A program made the translations under genes and the position numbers. This document shows positions 15,380 through 22,881 of a DNA stretch of 22,881 nucleotides, one piece after another. Under the pieces are notes generated by a model. It was not told where the DNA came from, did not search any database, and saw only the letters and a list, made by a program, of their open reading frames with translations. Within the stretch, counting starts at the first letter, position 1. Each line of letters opens with the position of its first letter. The DNA comes from an uncultured Gammaproteobacteria bacterium (GTDB lineage Bacteria > Pseudomonadota > Gammaproteobacteria > Chromatiales > Chromatiaceae), in the NCBI GenBank assembly GCA_937926265.1, contig CALAZS010000101.1, forward strand, positions 1 to 22,881, written 5' to 3'.

Positions 15380-17191
15380 CTATTCTAGCCTGTGCATGGG
15401 GTGAAATACGCGGCCCTCGGCTTTAAGAAAGCGCAGGAAAAACTCAAACAGAATCAATCGAGAGGTTTGTACAAATACGATTAATCCTTCGAGAACAATA
15501 ATGAAGGTGTGCCCAATAATTAGAAACAGCACAAACAAAAACGTATTGTCTATCATGTAAGCCAGCTCATTTGCCGCATAGGAAGAACCGGCATGAGCCA
15601 GAGCAAAAGCGCCGACGCGGATAAATGAGATGGAATTCATAATCAGGCGTAACAGACTTTCAAGAAGAGATCCCAAGCTGTAACCCAGGCAGTAAATCAA
15701 TGGTTTTTTGCAAGTGATCAGTGAGCCGATAAAGTACCAGGCAAGTAACGGTAGTGTTGCCCAGATCGCATCAAGCCAGAACAGGCTGACGATAAGATCC
15801 AGGTAAAGCAGCAACACGGCCATTTCGGTTAAAAACCATTTGCCAAAATCTTTACGCCAAACCGCTTCAATTCCTGAAAATACCGACCCTAATGTAATTA
15901 TCGCTGCGCCAAAGACCATCGGAGCAATGAGTACTTCAAGTGGATTTTGCAGGGCATTGATCCAGAGCGGCTCTATAACATTGTGATGACCAAAGAAATC
16001 ACCAAACAACAGGCCAAAGGCACTGGCAGTTAAACCACAAGGAATCAGCAAACTAAATGCAGGCGCCTTTTTTCTTAAAAACAGCCCAATTATCACCAGC
16101 ACAATGCCATGACCTAAATCCGGAAACATGTAGCCAAACAATAATGGAACGACAATCGCCAGAAGTGGTGAAGGGTCGATTTCATCGCGATCGGGTGTGC
16201 CTATCAAATCGACAAAGAAACTAAAGGGTCTAATCCACCAGGGTTGATCACAGCTGACCGGGGCCAACTGGTCATCAGGTTTACTGGCAAAAGTTACGCT
16301 GGCTTCGATACCCGCATCGTTAAAGGCTTTTTGCAATGAATCTGCAGAGTCTGCAGATGTCCAGCCGACAAGGTGGCAAAGCTTGTGATCTTTTGAAAGG
16401 CCACACAGGTTATTCAGAAACCAGGTTAACAGTTTAACTTCAGCCAGGGCTCTTTTAATTGCCAATGAATTCCGCAGTGTTTCAATCTTGGATAAAATAC
16501 TGCTACGAAGATTAAACATTTCAGCCATATGCTCATTTATCAGGTGAATCTTGTTGCCTTCATTGCTTTCAAGCCATTTGGGGATGTGAAACTCATGGCA
16601 GTTCACCAATGTGGCTGCAGCTTCGATTGTTTCGATATGTTCCGGTGTACCCATTACCAGTAAGAAATCATTTTCAGGGCAGCTAAAAACTTCGGTAAAA
16701 ATTTCCTGGCTCGCCGGATGGCTGAACTGGTTGGGTGGGCAACAGAATAGTTTTTTATAAAGAATATCACTGTTCTGATCGAACGATTTAAAGTCCAGGT
16801 CATGGCCCGGGATGGTCATGAGTAAGGATTTTAGTTTTTTCAGTTCAACAATTTTGTTTTCAGCACGGGTTAAATTTCTTTGCAGGCGTATAAGGTCAGC
16901 AGACCATTTTCTCAGCAGTGCCAGTGCGTCATCTGATAACTCTTCAGGTGAGTCATGATTGATATCTGGTGCAATCAGTTGTTCAGGTAAATACTCCTGA
17001 AACCTGCTGGCAAGATGGTTAAAGTCCTTGAGGTTTTTGCGGATAGCAGAGGTGTCGATATTTGCAGATGACCAAAGATCATGGGAAAGCTCCACCATGC
17101 CGGTATTGGCAAGCGCTTCAATGGCATATACGGTTTGATTCCTTGGAGTGTAGGTTTCAAACCAGGCGGCCTGTGAGGGGCGAAATGTCAT
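15380..17191 (-). CDS. V-type ATPase subunit I (a-subunit), stand-alone
   Basis: This 603-residue protein matches the V/A-type ATPase subunit I family (NtpI/AtpI). The N-terminal half (about 1-315) is soluble and helical, with coiled-coil stretches near 90-125 and 220-260. The membrane half begins after WWIRPFSFFVDLIGTP and carries FGYMFPDLGHG (352-362) and FGLLFGDFFGHH (392-403). The key segment ESLLRLIMNSISFIRVGAFA spans 511-530 and is followed by LAHAG; Arg525 aligns with the essential proton-channel Arg (Arg735 in yeast Vph1). In an intact enzyme this subunit forms the proton half-channels against the c-ring. No other V-ATPase gene is in the window, so it must work with subunits encoded elsewhere or alone. 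The start has only a poor, closely spaced AGG. Confidence 0.9.
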   Translation of the reverse strand: MTFRPSQAAWFETYTPRNQTVYAIEALANTGMVELSHDLWSSANIDTSAIRKNLKDFNHLASRFQEYLPEQLIAPDINHDSPEELSDDALALLRKWSADLIRLQRNLTRAENKIVELKKLKSLLMTIPGHDLDFKSFDQNSDILYKKLFCCPPNQFSHPASQEIFTEVFSCPENDFLLVMGTPEHIETIEAAATLVNCHEFHIPKWLESNEGNKIHLINEHMAEMFNLRSSILSKIETLRNSLAIKRALAEVKLLTWFLNNLCGLSKDHKLCHLVGWTSADSADSLQKAFNDAGIEASVTFASKPDDQLAPVSCDQPWWIRPFSFFVDLIGTPDRDEIDPSPLLAIVVPLLFGYMFPDLGHGIVLVIIGLFLRKKAPAFSLLIPCGLTASAFGLLFGDFFGHHNVIEPLWINALQNPLEVLIAPMVFGAAIITLGSVFSGIEAVWRKDFGKWFLTEMAVLLLYLDLIVSLFWLDAIWATLPLLAWYFIGSLITCKKPLIYCLGYSLGSLLESLLRLIMNSISFIRVGAFALAHAGSSYAANELAYMIDNTFLFVLFLIIGHTFIIVLEGLIVFVQTSRLILFEFFLRFLKAEGRVFHPMHRLE

Positions 17192-17210
17192 CCTGTTTTT
17201 TTAGCTCATG

Positions 17211-17236
17211 AAAAAGGGGTATCAAATGATACCCCT
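17211..17236 (-). terminator. Rho-independent terminator after the RND pump gene
   Basis: A perfect 10-bp stem, AGGGGTATCA / TGATACCCCT, has a two-base loop and is followed by five Ts on the minus strand. It lies about 50 bp after the RND pump stop codon and only 19 bp before the V-ATPase subunit I start. On the plus strand the T-run is weaker. Confidence 0.8.
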
Positions 17237-17283
17237 ATTTTGTTCAGTTTATGGTTATGCGGTTAAACCCTAATCAATCCTGC

Positions 17284-20200
17284 TCAATCCTTTTCAGGTG
17301 GAAGGCCTGCCGCAATACGGAATGTTTTCTCGCCAACACTCAAGCATCCCAAGGGAACAACCAGCAGAGTTAACAAGGTTGAAACAAATACACCGAACAA
17401 CAGTGAAATTGCCATACCCTGGAAGATTGGGTCTGTCAGGATAACAGCTGAACCACCAACCAGTGCCAGTGCAGTGATGATGATTGGGCGTGTTCTGGCC
17501 ATCGCAGCAATAATTACGGCATCGTAGAGCTCTTTACCTTCGCGCATCAATACAATGGTGAAGTCCACCAGCAGGATCGAGTTACGCACGATAATACCGG
17601 CCAGAGCAATCCAGCCAATCATGGATGTGGCAGTAAAGTCAGCGCCGAATATCATGTGGCCTGGAACAATACCCAGCAGGGTTAATGGAATCGGGGCCAT
17701 GATTACTGCAGGGATGATGAAGTTACCAAACTGCCATACCACCAGCATGTAAATGGCAATCAGTGCTATACCGTAAGCCATACCCATGTCGCGGAAAGTT
17801 TCAAAAGTAACCGTCCATTCACCTGACCATTCAAAACCGGATTGTGAATCTGATTCCGGAGCACCAGTATAGGAACCAGAAATGGTTTTGCCGTCAGGTG
17901 TGGTGTACTCCTGCAGTCTCTCATCAACATCGAGCTGCGCGTATACAGGTGCGGCAAGACGGCCTTTGGCGTCGCCAACCACAAACTCGACTGGGCGCAG
18001 GTCTTTCTTGAAGATCATGTCTTCACGCTTGTATTCAACAAATTTACCCAGTGAGCCCAGTGGTACTGTCTGCTGCATCATATTCATAACAGGCAGATCA
18101 TGCAGGCTTTCAAGGTTGGCTCGCTTGGAAAGAGGAACCTGTAAAAGAATGAAAGTCGGTTCGTGGACACCTTTTTGTTTCAGGTCACCAACCTTGAATT
18201 CACCCATGGCCATGGCAAGGTGCTTGTTGATGGTATCAATTGAAACACCATTAAGTGCCGCTTTTTCAGTATCAATCTCGAAGCGCCATGCCGTCATAGG
18301 TTCACGCAGCAGTGTCTGTTCTTCGCCGACAAACTCAGATTCATTAAAAATGTTTTTCAGATCACGAGCGACCTGGCGGCGAGTATCTGCATCAGGACCA
18401 TGAACTTCAGCCACGATGGTTTGCAGTACAGGAGGACCAGGTGGCATTTCAACGACGGTAACGCCGGCACCATCAAACTGCTTGATACCTGATTTTTCAA
18501 TCAATGGCTCAAGTGCCTCACGCACGGCAACGGCTATTTCATGACTGCTGCGGCTTCTTTCACCTTTATCAGTCAGTAACACCTGTATCTGTGCCTGCCA
18601 GGGGAACATTCTTAAATAGTAATGGCGAACCAGGCCATTGAAATCAAACGGGATGGATGTGCCCACGTAGGTTTGAACAGATACAACTTCAGGTAAGTCT
18701 TTGACTATTTCTGCAATATCGTTGGTGAAGCTTGCTGTTTCCGGAAGGGCTGTGCCGGCTGGCATATCAATCGCAATCTGGAATTCGGCCTTGTTATCAA
18801 AAGGCAGCATTTTTACCGTGACATTGGTTGTATAGAACATCAGGCAGGACAGGAAAAATGCGATAATAATGCCATACAGGAAGAGTTTGCCCTTGGCGCG
18901 GTTTTTAAACATGCCGCCAATGGACTTGTGATACATACCCTCAAGTTTTTCGGCAAACTTATGCTCTTCCTGTTCCAGCTTTTTGAGCTGAGCCATGGTT
19001 GGCACGATGCGCATCGCAAGCCATGGTGCAAACACAAGGGCGGCAAATAATGAGAAAACCATCGCAACTGAACCCAGGGCCGGAATGGGTTCCATGTAAG
19101 GGCCCATCATGCCGCTGACAAAGCCCATTGGCAGCAGCGCGGCAACCACGGTGTACGTTGCCAGTACTGTCGGGTTACCCACTTCGCGGACAGCGTCAAT
19201 GGAAACATCGGTATCGGGCGACCCGTGCATCAGCCAACGCCGGTAAATGTTTTCGACAATGACAATCGCGTTATCGACCAGGAAGCCGATAGAGAAGATC
19301 AGCGCAAACAGCGATACACGGTTGATACTGTATCCCATGAACATCGATGAGAACACGGTAATAACCAGTACTACCGGGATGGTCAGGAAAACTACCATCG
19401 CAGGCTTGAAGCCCATGAACCACCATACCAGGGCAACAACAACCGCAGTAGCGAAAACCAGTTTGAACAACAGAGCATTGACCTTGTCGTTGGCTGTTTT
19501 ACCGTAGTCACGGGTTACTTCGATAAAAACATTATCCGGAATGACGTAGCCTTTGAGTTTTTCAATTTCAGCCATAACCGCATTGACCACTTCAACACCA
19601 TTGGCACCTTTCTGCTTGGCGATGGCCAGGGTCACTGCCTGTGCATTGGTGACCTGTTCGCCAGCGTAAGCTGAACCGGAGGAGAAACTGACAATTTGCC
19701 GAGATTCTTCAGGCCCTTCGGTGACGGTTGCAATATCGGTCAGGTAAATCGGTTTGCCCTGGTGATTGCCAACAACTAGCTTTTTCACATCGTCTATCGA
19801 ACGCAGAAATGCGCCTGTTTCAACGAATGACCAACTGCCACTGCTTTCAGTCGAGCCGACGGTCTGTTCGGTGTTGAAGCCCTGGATAGTCATCGCTATC
19901 TGGCCCATGCTGAGGTTATAACCTGAAAGGCGTTCAGGCTTGACGTCAATACGAACCTGGGTGGCGCGACCACCAGAAATGAAAGTATTGCCGGTTTTGG
20001 GTACCTGTTTGACGCGTTGCTGAACATTCGTTACCAGGGTTCTTATGGCGGCGTCATCAAGATCATTTGACCAGAAGGTCAATGTCAGAACAGGGACGTC
20101 ATCAATCTCTTTGGGCTTCATCATCGCCGGTTCAGCGCCGGGAGGCAGCAGGTCGTTGTTTGACTGCAGCTTGTCATTGGTGCGGACAATCGCGGTTTCC

Positions 20201-20565
20201 ATGTCTTCGCCAACATGGTACTCCATCGTGATAATGCCCATTTCCTTGTCGCTGACAGAGTAAACGTGTTTTACGCCGGGAATTTCGCTGAGGATTCTTT
20301 CCTGGGGACCGATCAGTAATTTTGAGACTTCTTCAGCTGAAGCACCGGGCATACGGTAAAAGATGTCAATCATCGGCACTGAAATTTCAGGGTCTTCCTG
20401 GCGGGGAGTTGCAATCAGGCCGTAAATGCCCAGCAACATCATGGCTGCAAAAATCAGTGGAGAAAGGGGAGAGTGAATAAATGACTTGGCCAGGTTACCT
20501 GCAAAGCCAAGTTCAGCGTTGACATCATTAGCGGTTTTGTCACGTTCGTTATGAGAATCACTCAT
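17284..20565 (-). CDS. RND efflux transporter permease (AcrB/HAE-1-like)
   Basis: This 1093-residue inner-membrane protein is a proton-driven RND pump. TM1 is at about residues 34-52, followed by the first large periplasmic porter domain (PPGAEPAMMKP at 141-151), a TM block from about 365, a second periplasmic domain, and the final TM block ending near 1070. In TM4 the motif is GFLVDNAIVIVENIYRR, with Asp431-Asn432 where AcrB has two Asp residues. The matching late helix reads GIIVRNSILLVDF, with Arg near the AcrB Lys940 position. The N-terminus has an extra 25 or so hydrophilic residues. It follows its membrane-fusion partner after 107 bp. The substrate is not evident; no heavy-metal-specific signature is seen. 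AGGA precedes the ATG. Confidence 0.93.
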   Translation of the reverse strand: MSDSHNERDKTANDVNAELGFAGNLAKSFIHSPLSPLIFAAMMLLGIYGLIATPRQEDPEISVPMIDIFYRMPGASAEEVSKLLIGPQERILSEIPGVKHVYSVSDKEMGIITMEYHVGEDMETAIVRTNDKLQSNNDLLPPGAEPAMMKPKEIDDVPVLTLTFWSNDLDDAAIRTLVTNVQQRVKQVPKTGNTFISGGRATQVRIDVKPERLSGYNLSMGQIAMTIQGFNTEQTVGSTESSGSWSFVETGAFLRSIDDVKKLVVGNHQGKPIYLTDIATVTEGPEESRQIVSFSSGSAYAGEQVTNAQAVTLAIAKQKGANGVEVVNAVMAEIEKLKGYVIPDNVFIEVTRDYGKTANDKVNALLFKLVFATAVVVALVWWFMGFKPAMVVFLTIPVVLVITVFSSMFMGYSINRVSLFALIFSIGFLVDNAIVIVENIYRRWLMHGSPDTDVSIDAVREVGNPTVLATYTVVAALLPMGFVSGMMGPYMEPIPALGSVAMVFSLFAALVFAPWLAMRIVPTMAQLKKLEQEEHKFAEKLEGMYHKSIGGMFKNRAKGKLFLYGIIIAFFLSCLMFYTTNVTVKMLPFDNKAEFQIAIDMPAGTALPETASFTNDIAEIVKDLPEVVSVQTYVGTSIPFDFNGLVRHYYLRMFPWQAQIQVLLTDKGERSRSSHEIAVAVREALEPLIEKSGIKQFDGAGVTVVEMPPGPPVLQTIVAEVHGPDADTRRQVARDLKNIFNESEFVGEEQTLLREPMTAWRFEIDTEKAALNGVSIDTINKHLAMAMGEFKVGDLKQKGVHEPTFILLQVPLSKRANLESLHDLPVMNMMQQTVPLGSLGKFVEYKREDMIFKKDLRPVEFVVGDAKGRLAAPVYAQLDVDERLQEYTTPDGKTISGSYTGAPESDSQSGFEWSGEWTVTFETFRDMGMAYGIALIAIYMLVVWQFGNFIIPAVIMAPIPLTLLGIVPGHMIFGADFTATSMIGWIALAGIIVRNSILLVDFTIVLMREGKELYDAVIIAAMARTRPIIITALALVGGSAVILTDPIFQGMAISLLFGVFVSTLLTLLVVPLGCLSVGEKTFRIAAGLPPEKD

Positions 20566-20601
20566 GAGCGGTGTCCTAAAATATGGTTAAGCTTGAACAA
20601 A

Positions 20602-20649
20602 CCGGGGCTGATATATGTGGCTTATATCTGCAACTGGCATCAGCCCCGG
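20602..20649 (-). repeat. Large hairpin between the membrane-fusion and RND pump genes
   Basis: CCGGGGCTGAT (20602-20612) and ATCAGCCCCGG (20639-20649) form a perfect 11-bp stem with a 26-bp loop, itself containing a small ATAT/ATAT pairing. On the minus strand it is followed by TTTGTT, a weak T-run. It may be a leaky terminator or an mRNA processing or stability structure that sets the pump level relative to its adaptor. Confidence 0.6.
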
Positions 20650-20672
20650 AGAAAACTAAAACAAGATACTTA

Positions 20673-21836
20673 TCAGGCGCCTGGCTGGAAACCGGCTTGT
20701 GGCCTGGCGAGAATTTGATCACCAGCCTTGATGCCACCACTAATAATAGACACTTTTCCATCAGCGGTGCGCTCGCCAATTCGAATCAGGCGAAGTTTTG
20801 GATTTCCTTGCTCATCCAGAATGAAAACGCCGGGAAGACTGGTAGTCCAGACAATGGCGGATTCAGGAATAACCGGTAAGGAACGGTTGGTTTTGTTTGG
20901 GTCCGGAATCATGACTTCAACGTACATGCCGGAACGTGCTTTGGATGCATCCAGCAAGTCGAACTTAACGGTAGTTGTATGACCACCCATGTCGGCAGAA
21001 GGAAAAATGCGTTCGACAACGGCTGGAAACAGTTCTTTACTGCCATCAAGTCTGGCGTTGATTTTTGCACCCTTGGTGATCATGCCAAGCAGGTTTGAAG
21101 GCACTTCTACCTGAATCTGCATCTTGGATACATCAGCAAATGTTACCAGCGGCATACCTGGCTGGATAATGTCGCCAACTTCAGCCATTTTTTTCAGGAT
21201 CACGCCATCAAATGGTGCAATACTGACCGCATTAATCAGGTTGGCATCAAGCTCTGCAATGGCAGCCAGGGCCTGTTCCATCTGGTTGCGGGCAGTTTGA
21301 ACCTGAACGTTCATACCATATAGGTTGGAATGGCGTTCATAAGAAGGATCGCCTTCGCCACTGAAGGAACGAATCGGGTCTGAAAAAACGCTGAACATGC
21401 TTGGCGCGCCACCGAGCATTGAATTGGCTTGAGAATTGGGAGAGAGCATTTCCCGGTTGTACTGGACCATGGCATTTCTGTAGCCTGCTTCGGCACTCCA
21501 GTACTGGGTTTCTGCCTGGCGACGTTTTGCCATTAATGCATCTGTATCAAGTGATACTAAAATATCGCCTTTTTTGAATGTGTCGCCTTCTTCACCGGCG
21601 ATAAACTTAACATCGCCTGGCATTTGTGCGGATAGATTAACTGTTTTATAGGGGATAACAGCACCACCAAGTATAACTTCACCTCCAATACTGGAGCTTT
21701 CAACAGTTATCAGTTCATAACTGGGTTTTACAACTTCTGCCGCCTGATCTTCGGCTTCAGCTTGCGGGCTGACCAATGAAAAAGCCGCAACAGTTAAAGT
21801 GACTGCAGCAGCTGATGAAATAAGGATCTTGTTCAT
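20673..21836 (-). CDS. RND efflux periplasmic adaptor (membrane-fusion protein, HlyD-like)
   Basis: The 387-residue product is the periplasmic adaptor for the adjacent RND pump. I chose ATG at 21836, preceded by AAAGGAG, over the in-frame ATG at 21869, which would put 11 hydrophilic residues before the signal peptide. The signal peptide (MNKILISSAAAVTLTVAAF..., likely cut after AEA near residue 28) precedes a biotinyl-lipoyl half-motif, GEEGDTFKKGDILVSLDTDAL. A helical hairpin with an unusual Ser/Gly/Pro-rich stretch (SPNSQANSMLGGAPSMFS) follows, then the second lipoyl half (SIAPFDGVILKKMAEVGDII), a beta-barrel region and the membrane-proximal domain. No outer-membrane channel gene is in the window. 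Confidence 0.92.
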   Translation of the reverse strand: MNKILISSAAAVTLTVAAFSLVSPQAEAEDQAAEVVKPSYELITVESSSIGGEVILGGAVIPYKTVNLSAQMPGDVKFIAGEEGDTFKKGDILVSLDTDALMAKRRQAETQYWSAEAGYRNAMVQYNREMLSPNSQANSMLGGAPSMFSVFSDPIRSFSGEGDPSYERHSNLYGMNVQVQTARNQMEQALAAIAELDANLINAVSIAPFDGVILKKMAEVGDIIQPGMPLVTFADVSKMQIQVEVPSNLLGMITKGAKINARLDGSKELFPAVVERIFPSADMGGHTTTVKFDLLDASKARSGMYVEVMIPDPNKTNRSLPVIPESAIVWTTSLPGVFILDEQGNPKLRLIRIGERTADGKVSIISGGIKAGDQILARPQAGFQPGA

Positions 21837-21910
21837 AGCTAGTGATACTCCTTTGGGTTCACATGTCATGCCTTACATAAAATAGCAACACAATATCATA
21901 AAATATTAAT

Positions 21911-21938
21911 ATAGTATAGGTTTTTCTTATCAGGTCAT
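21911..21938 (-). promoter_or_regulatory. Possible sigma-70 promoter for the efflux operon
   Basis: On the minus strand ATGACC (21933-21938) and TACTAT (21911-21916) are 16 bp apart, four of six matches to each consensus. It lies about 75 bp before the adaptor ATG in an AT-rich gap. No repressor-type palindrome is obvious. Confidence 0.3.
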
Positions 21939-22041
21939 TGGTCCATAAAAAAATTTATAGGCGCGATTTCTTACAAATTTCAGCTGGTCCCAATAACCAT
22001 TTATTTTATTTTCAATAGTCGCAGTAATTAAGCATAGCAAC

Positions 22042-22566
22042 TCACGGTGATTTCGGTAGCAATCGGTTTAGTACTCTTTGGAAAAAACCACCGGGTGCGA
22101 TTGTCACACCTGCGTTTTCAATATTAATTTCTTCCAGTTCGTATTCCTGGTGCTCGATACCGGCTTCCTCGTACATCTGATAAGACAGTTCAATGTCATC
22201 TTTCCAGCGGGATAAAAAATCATCACTTGGGGACAGAAATACGATACGTTTAACTTCTTCCTGAACCAGTTTTGAAGCACAGCGTGGGCACGGCGGATGG
22301 GTCACATAGACAGTGCAGTCGGTCAGATCCCTTTTGGCGAAAATCATCGCATTTTCTTCTGCATGAATTGTGAGATTGAGCTTGCAGTGGCGATCTTCTA
22401 GCCTCTCGGGAGAGTCTTTTACTCCGGCAGCGAAGCCGTTGTACCCCACGGAGATGATTCGATTACCGTCGGTGATAACGGCACCAACCTGTGAGGAGGG
22501 ATCTTTGCTCCAGCTTGAAATATGTGCTGCCAGTCCGAGGAAGCGGGTGTCCCATTTTATGCTCAT
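22042..22566 (-). CDS. Deoxycytidylate (dCMP) deaminase family protein
   Basis: This 174-residue protein is a zinc-dependent cytidine/deoxycytidylate deaminase-fold enzyme. Near the N-terminus, SKDPSSQVGAVI (residues 20-31) and GYNGFAAGVKDSPER (41-55) are typical of dCMP deaminases. The zinc site is His68 with the catalytic Glu70 (HAEENA), and Cys93 and Cys96 (PCPRC). dCMP deaminase makes dUMP for thymidylate synthesis. The last 40 or so residues after the deaminase core (from about residue 135) are not recognised. The ribosome-binding site is weak. Its 3' end is 205 bp from the efflux adaptor start, so it is probably a separate transcript. Confidence 0.88.
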   Translation of the reverse strand: MSIKWDTRFLGLAAHISSWSKDPSSQVGAVITDGNRIISVGYNGFAAGVKDSPERLEDRHCKLNLTIHAEENAMIFAKRDLTDCTVYVTHPPCPRCASKLVQEEVKRIVFLSPSDDFLSRWKDDIELSYQMYEEAGIEHQEYELEEINIENAGVTIAPGGFFQRVLNRLLPKSP

Positions 22567-22595
22567 GGGTTACGTCCGGAAGGGTTAAAATGAAT

Positions 22596-22649
22596 AAAAC
22601 ACATCATATAGGGGGTAAGTTATGCTTTCAATACTTTATGATGTGTTTT
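22596..22649. repeat. Perfect 13-bp inverted repeat upstream of the dCMP deaminase gene
   Basis: AAAACACATCATA (22596-22608) and TATGATGTGTTTT (22637-22649) are perfectly complementary, separated by 28 bp. The stem is AT-rich with T-runs at its outer edges on both strands. It could be a weak bidirectional terminator, an operator, or part of a small repeat element. It starts 30 bp upstream of the dCMP deaminase ATG. Confidence 0.6.
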
Positions 22650-22672
22650 TCTCAAATGTCATTGATTTGGTG

Positions 22673-22799
22673 AATTTTCACGATATGTATTGTTTTTTCC
22701 AGGACGCTCAAGCCTTCCCTGGGCGCTCCACTTCCGGGCATCCTGCCCTTCAGAAGCCTGAAAAAAACAACACATACCGCTCTTATTATCGTGAATATT
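22673..22799 (-). repeat. Modular inverted-repeat element, copy 2
   Basis: Nested arms are visible. The outermost pair, 22673-22685 and 22787-22799, match at 12 of 13 positions (core TTCACGATA / TATCGTGAA). The next pair, 22684-22703 and 22757-22776, match at 18 of 20 (TATGTATTGTTTTTTCCAGG on the left). Inside are a CCAGG/CCTGG hairpin and a GGGCA-TCC-TGCCC hairpin. The order of parts and the shared CATCCTG loop match copy 1 at 9035-9120, in the same orientation. Confidence 0.7.
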
Positions 22800-22841
22800 G
22801 CTCCAAAACTTTACAGAGTATGCTGGTTTCTCTTTCTGAAG

Positions 22842-22881
22842 TGTCCGAGTCATGGATGACGAGGCCAAGCCTACAGGGAAG
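22842..22881 (+). repeat. Modular inverted-repeat element, copy 3 (cut by window edge)
   Basis: Read on the plus strand, this segment matches the reverse complement of copy 1 in layout: TCC, a variable stem around GGATG (here GTCA-TGGA-TGAC), GG, then AGC, T and ACAGGGA. The second half of the CAGGGA hairpin would lie beyond the right edge. It is oriented opposite to copies 1 and 2. Confidence 0.55.

Larger units (their letters stand above)
22567..22881. other. Gene-free, repeat-rich region upstream of the dCMP deaminase gene
   Basis: These 315 bp contain no credible coding sequence. They hold a 13-bp perfect inverted repeat (22596-22649), a full copy of the modular repeat element (22673-22799) and the start of another (22842 to the edge). 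The dCMP deaminase promoter should lie here, but I could not assign it. Confidence 0.7.

Noticed and set aside
15358..15394. CACAGG/CCTGTG inverted repeat as a terminator between the second chemoreceptor and the V-ATPase subunit gene
   Set aside because: Only 6 bp, overlaps the end of the coding sequence, and has no T-run on either strand.
21837..21869. Longer start for the efflux adaptor
   Set aside because: It would place hydrophilic residues before a clear signal peptide, while the AAAGGAG site serves the ATG at 21836.
22659..22868. Open reading frame of 69 codons on the minus strand
   Set aside because: It is produced by the repeat element, with low-complexity content and no ribosome-binding site.

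Overview
The window looks like chromosomal DNA from a free-living, motile gammaproteobacterium of moderate GC content. The main reasons are the rsxABCDGE-nth gene order, the DUF1841 gene next to nth, the Mrp/ApbC carrier divergent from metG, and two large chemoreceptors. I cannot name the genus. I see no tRNA, rRNA, CRISPR array, transposase or phage gene.

Layout, left to right. (1) 1-283, minus strand: the 5' part of a secreted Cys-rich precursor peptide with six EGKCG motifs (HvfA type), running off the left edge. (2) 410-8934, minus strand: metG, then rsxA-B-C-D-G-E (Rnf/Rsx electron-transfer complex), nth and a DUF1841 gene, tightly packed with overlapping starts and stops. (3) 8935-9257: divergent control region holding one copy of a modular inverted-repeat element. 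(4) 9258-10349, plus strand: mrp/apbC Fe-S carrier with a clear terminator. (5) 10533-15331, plus strand: a chemoreceptor with a C-terminal zinc-binding CZB domain, a secreted rhodanese-like protein, and a second chemoreceptor. (6) 15380-17191, minus strand: a stand-alone V-type ATPase subunit I (a-subunit) gene with no other V-ATPase subunit beside it. (7) 17284-21836, minus strand: RND efflux pump and its membrane-fusion protein, with a large hairpin between them and a terminator after the pump gene. (8) 22042-22566, minus strand: a deoxycytidylate deaminase. (9) 22567-22881: a gene-free, repeat-rich tail with a 13-bp perfect inverted repeat and two more copies of the modular element.

How the genes work together. 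The rsx, nth and mrp genes share an iron-sulfur/redox theme: Rsx moves electrons through Fe-S clusters and flavins, endonuclease III carries a 4Fe-4S cluster, and Mrp delivers Fe-S clusters. The HvfA-type peptide suggests copper or other metal handling at the cell envelope. The chemoreceptor-rhodanese-chemoreceptor group suggests sensing of an envelope chemical, perhaps zinc, oxidant or sulfur related; this is inference. The most notable items are the HvfA-type RiPP precursor, the orphan V-ATPase subunit I, the chemoreceptor/rhodanese group, and the three-copy modular repeat family.
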